From NCBI GenBank assembly GCA_016708845.1, contig JADJFB010000014.1:1-32182 (forward strand): a DNA stretch of 32,182 bases, in the 5' to 3' direction. Below are positions 29,769 to 32,182 of this stretch, in pieces. How positions within the stretch are numbered: position 1 is the stretch's first letter; each line of letters starts with the position of its first letter. Below the pieces are notes generated by a model that had not been told where the DNA came from, did no database searches, and saw only the letters and a list, made by a program, of their open reading frames with translations. This DNA comes from Bacteroidota bacterium. GTDB taxonomy: Bacteria; Bacteroidota; Bacteroidia; B-17B0; Aurantibacillaceae. A program made the position numbers and the translations under genes.

Positions 29769-31035
29769 ATGAATAAGAATCTGAAATATAAATCAATAAA
29801 ATTAGCTTTCAGTTATTTTTTATTAATTAGCTTTTTGAGTAGTAATATCAGTTTTGCTCAATTAGCAATTGGCGATCAAGCCCTAATTTAGTTTTATCTT
29901 CTAACAATAATTCGATCCAAAGTTTTGCGTTTCCTAATCAAAATAAAATCTATTTTTGTTTTTTTTTGGTCAACATCTGTTTCTAAATCAAAAGAAAATA
30001 TTTACAAATACAAGCGTTTATTTACTAAATATTCAGATATAGGATTCAAAAATTGTGATGGATTTGATGTGCTTTCTGTAGCATTACAAAGTGATAAAAT
30101 TGCATGGGAAAATGCATTAAAAGAGTACGATTTATCTAAAATCAATAACTGTATAGCACAAAAAGGATATGACGTTTTTCTTCAAAAATATTACAAGGTT
30201 AACCTGAGACGCCTAGTTGCTTTTTAATTGATGAACTTGGTAAAATTGTAGCTATTAACCCTCCATTAAATACAATCATTGATTATTTAGATAATAAAAG
30301 AAATAGTTTATTAATTACTGATGTACAATCTAAGCTATCAGGTAAAGTCATGTTAAAAAATGTACTCATGAAAATGAAAATATATTTATTAAGCAATAAG
30401 AAAGAGATACACTTCAAATAGCAACCTTGAAGAAAAAGGACCTTTTTTATTTAAGAACGGAATCCTTCAATTCCTTATAATTTGTTTTTAAATCAAAATT
30501 CGAAAATAACAGAGGATAATCAAAAGGTTGTTTTTTTAACTTCTGATAATGGCGAGATCGTTTCAAACTTTAAAAACATAGATAATGGTTTTGAATATAG
30601 TTTACGAAGCCGAATTACCATATTTAAAACCTTTTAGATAATGAACCTGCTACAAAAGAGAGAGAGGAGCATTAAAACAGGTTGTTGTTTGCGATGTTTT
30701 ATTTGAAACAAAAGCAAACTGCATTATCTTCATGAAGCTTTATTAAAATTGAATACAGTAATTACAAATTAAAATCTAACCCTAAAAACTAAATTAGAGA
30801 TTATCTCATATACAGATAGTAATAGGTGACAAGATAGCTAATAATACCTTATCCTGCAGTCTAATAGTATAGTTACTACCTAGTTTCAAAAGGTATTGCT
30901 AAAAATCGATTAAAAAGTAAGAAAAGGAGAATCTGAAATTTTAAATAAATGCTAAGATGATATTCCTCAGCAGAAAAAGATCATCGCACAAATAGAAGAA
31001 CCGAATTTAGTTTTATCCATACCATAGTTGATTAA
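29769..31035 (+). CDS. thioredoxin-like/OmpA fusion, CxxC lost
   Basis: Starts ATG 29769, 5 bp after the TlpA-like gene. The signal peptide is MNKNLKYKSIKLAFSYFLL...ISFAQ. A thioredoxin-like domain follows: AIGDQAPNLVLSSNNN, VFFWSTSVSKSKENIYKY where WCxxC should be, DVLSVALQSDKIAWENAL, and a cis-proline loop (PSCFLIDELGKIV after repair). Next is a carboxypeptidase-regulatory-like region (VVFLTSDNGEIVSNFKN, then GFEYSL). The C-terminus is OmpA-like: VCDVLFET, EIISYTDSNGD, VSKGIAKNRLKSKGKGESEI, CSAEKDHRTNRRTEFSF, ending at TAA 31033. This is the peptidoglycan-binding signature (HTD replaced by YTD). At least ten indels break it, so the boundaries are inferred. No second family is needed to explain the order. 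About 420 residues. Confidence 0.7.
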
Positions 31036-31039
31036 AAGT

Positions 31040-32182
31040 TTGCGAAAAAGTGTGAAATTTTTAGTGTTATTAATACTTTTGAGTTTGTTTGTTTATGCTC
31101 AAGATAGATTCCCTAATCCAATTCTTTGAAACAATTGATTACGTGGATAAATCAAAAGGAAGCAAGTTTATAACGCTTCAAAAAGTGAAAAAAAAGTAGG
31201 ATTTTTTTTTGATATGCAATTCGAACCTTTTAGCAGAGGCTATAGTTTAATGAAAATAATTTTGAATTCATATAACATTACCATTTTCCATTTATTTTTC
31301 AAGCTGTACTTAACTAAAAAAAAAAACGAGTGATGATATTATTTCCAAAGTTCCAACACAATAGTAAGATCACCTAAACATCTATTTTAAAGATTTTGGA
31401 AGTTAACAAATGAAGATTTTCCTGTTTTAATAGTTTACAATGAAAAAATGAATTGTGGATTTCAAGAAATGTGCAAAATATTGCAGAGATTGGACAGGGC
31501 TAGAAATGGTTCAGTTTTAAAGTATTGAGATTAAAAATTAAGTGACTGAGGAGAAGGATAATACCATGAAGCCTTATGCTTTTAAACCAGTAGTTATTTT
31601 AAGTTTAAAAACAATGACACAATTGCTTGGGAATCCAACTACCAATAAATATGGTGATTTTAATGCTGAAATTCCTGACCTCGATCAAGATTATTTAAAT
31701 TAAGGTAGACGAGAAAACAAGGATATAAATTCTGCTGTTTTAGCTACACAAACAGGTAAACTGGTTAATAAGTTTAAAGCAACCGATAAAGGGTTTGAAT
31801 ACAAGCTATTGTCTGTTGAATTTATCTAAATTACCTGACATTGCTGTTGAAGAAGATGAAATGAAGTTGGTGTAACACTAAAACAAAAGCTTTAAATAAC
31901 TTTTGATATTATTGAAACTTTTTATATTATGAATTAGGTGGAATCTGAATTGACGCAAAGTTCAAAATCACTTTAACAAAAGTAAAAAAGGTGATGGGTA
32001 CATATCCTGAATTTAAATTATTAGTTATTTCTCATACAGATTCTCAAGGTGATGATGAGGGAATTTAAAAATTATCAATCAAGCGTTGGGAAACAGTAAT
32101 TTCTTATCCTAGTTCGATAGGAATTAAAATGGATAGATTAAAAAGCGGCAGGAAAAGGAGAGATGGAAATTAGAAACAGATG
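31040..32182 (+). CDS. second OmpA-family protein, partial
   Basis: Starts 4 bp after the previous gene; the frame begins TTG 31040 or GTG 31052 and encodes a signal peptide (VKFLVLLILLSLFVYAQD). The window cuts the 3' end. Fragments give FITLQKVK, KVGFFFDMQFEPFSRGYSLM (a thioredoxin-like strand is possible, with no cysteine pair), NEDFPVLIVYNEK, KPVVILSL, then NSAVLATQTGKLVNKFKATDKGFEYKLL. The last element closely parallels LTSDNGEIVSNFKNIDNGFEY of the previous gene. The OmpA domain follows: VMGTYPEFKLLVISHTDSQGDDEG, RWETVISYL, SIGIKMDRLK. It is the densest error region of the window (more than 15 indels). OmpA and the repeat module are well supported; the thioredoxin-like part is doubtful. 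Confidence 0.6.

Overview
The window is a piece of a low-GC Bacteroidota chromosome. The evidence is a type IX secretion (T9SS) C-terminal sorting domain on two proteins, several TAnnTTTG-type -7 boxes (one with a full TTG-N18-TAnnTTTG promoter), Bacteroidota-restricted families (DUF4270, DUF4290), a short GT5-only starch/glycogen synthase, and a TPR-membrane-SpoIIE phosphatase. Most genes are core housekeeping. No rRNA, tRNA, CRISPR array, transposase or prophage gene was found.

Layout. 1-5.0 kb: the 3' end of a TPR gene, a T9SS-exported protein whose signal peptide contains a GTTTT repeat, then on the minus strand an outer-membrane barrel and pheT. 5.1-6.8 kb: tsaC/sua5 and cmk (plus). 6.9-12.2 kb (minus): fatty acid desaturase, subtilisin-like protease, cystathionine beta-synthase, purC. 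12.4-14.6 kb (plus): TPR/SpoIIE phosphatase. 14.6-18.0 kb (minus): GT4 glycosyltransferase, DUF4270 lipoprotein, glycogen synthase. 18.1-20.6 kb (plus): panC, glyS. 20.6-26.4 kb (minus): a large leucine-rich-repeat T9SS protein, an 84-bp palindromic element, ATP-type PEP carboxykinase, a small lipoprotein preceded by an 89-bp tandem repeat, and smpB. 26.5-32.2 kb (plus): a GNAT acetyltransferase, then a tight run of DUF4290 - murA - TlpA-like thioredoxin lipoprotein - thioredoxin-like/OmpA fusion - a second OmpA protein cut by the window end.

Sequence quality dominates interpretation. Only cmk, the desaturase, purC, the small lipoprotein, smpB and the DUF4290 gene read as single intact frames. 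Nearly all others, including essential genes (pheT, glyS, murA, panC), are broken by one- or two-base indels, often at homopolymers, and the density rises to the right. This fits an unpolished long-read or low-coverage assembly far better than mass pseudogenisation, so I annotate each gene over its full reconstructed span as CDS and give the frame changes. Reconstructed residues across frame changes are inference.

Most interesting items: (i) the murA-linked envelope operon, where a thioredoxin-like domain that has lost its CxxC is fused to an OmpA peptidoglycan-binding domain; (ii) six GTTTT units inside a signal peptide, where one more unit would restore the ATG frame; (iii) an 89-bp tandem repeat beside smpB that carries two ATG-AAA-TAG minigenes; (iv) an unexplained 56-codon open tail after pckA. 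No clearly new defence or mobile system was seen.
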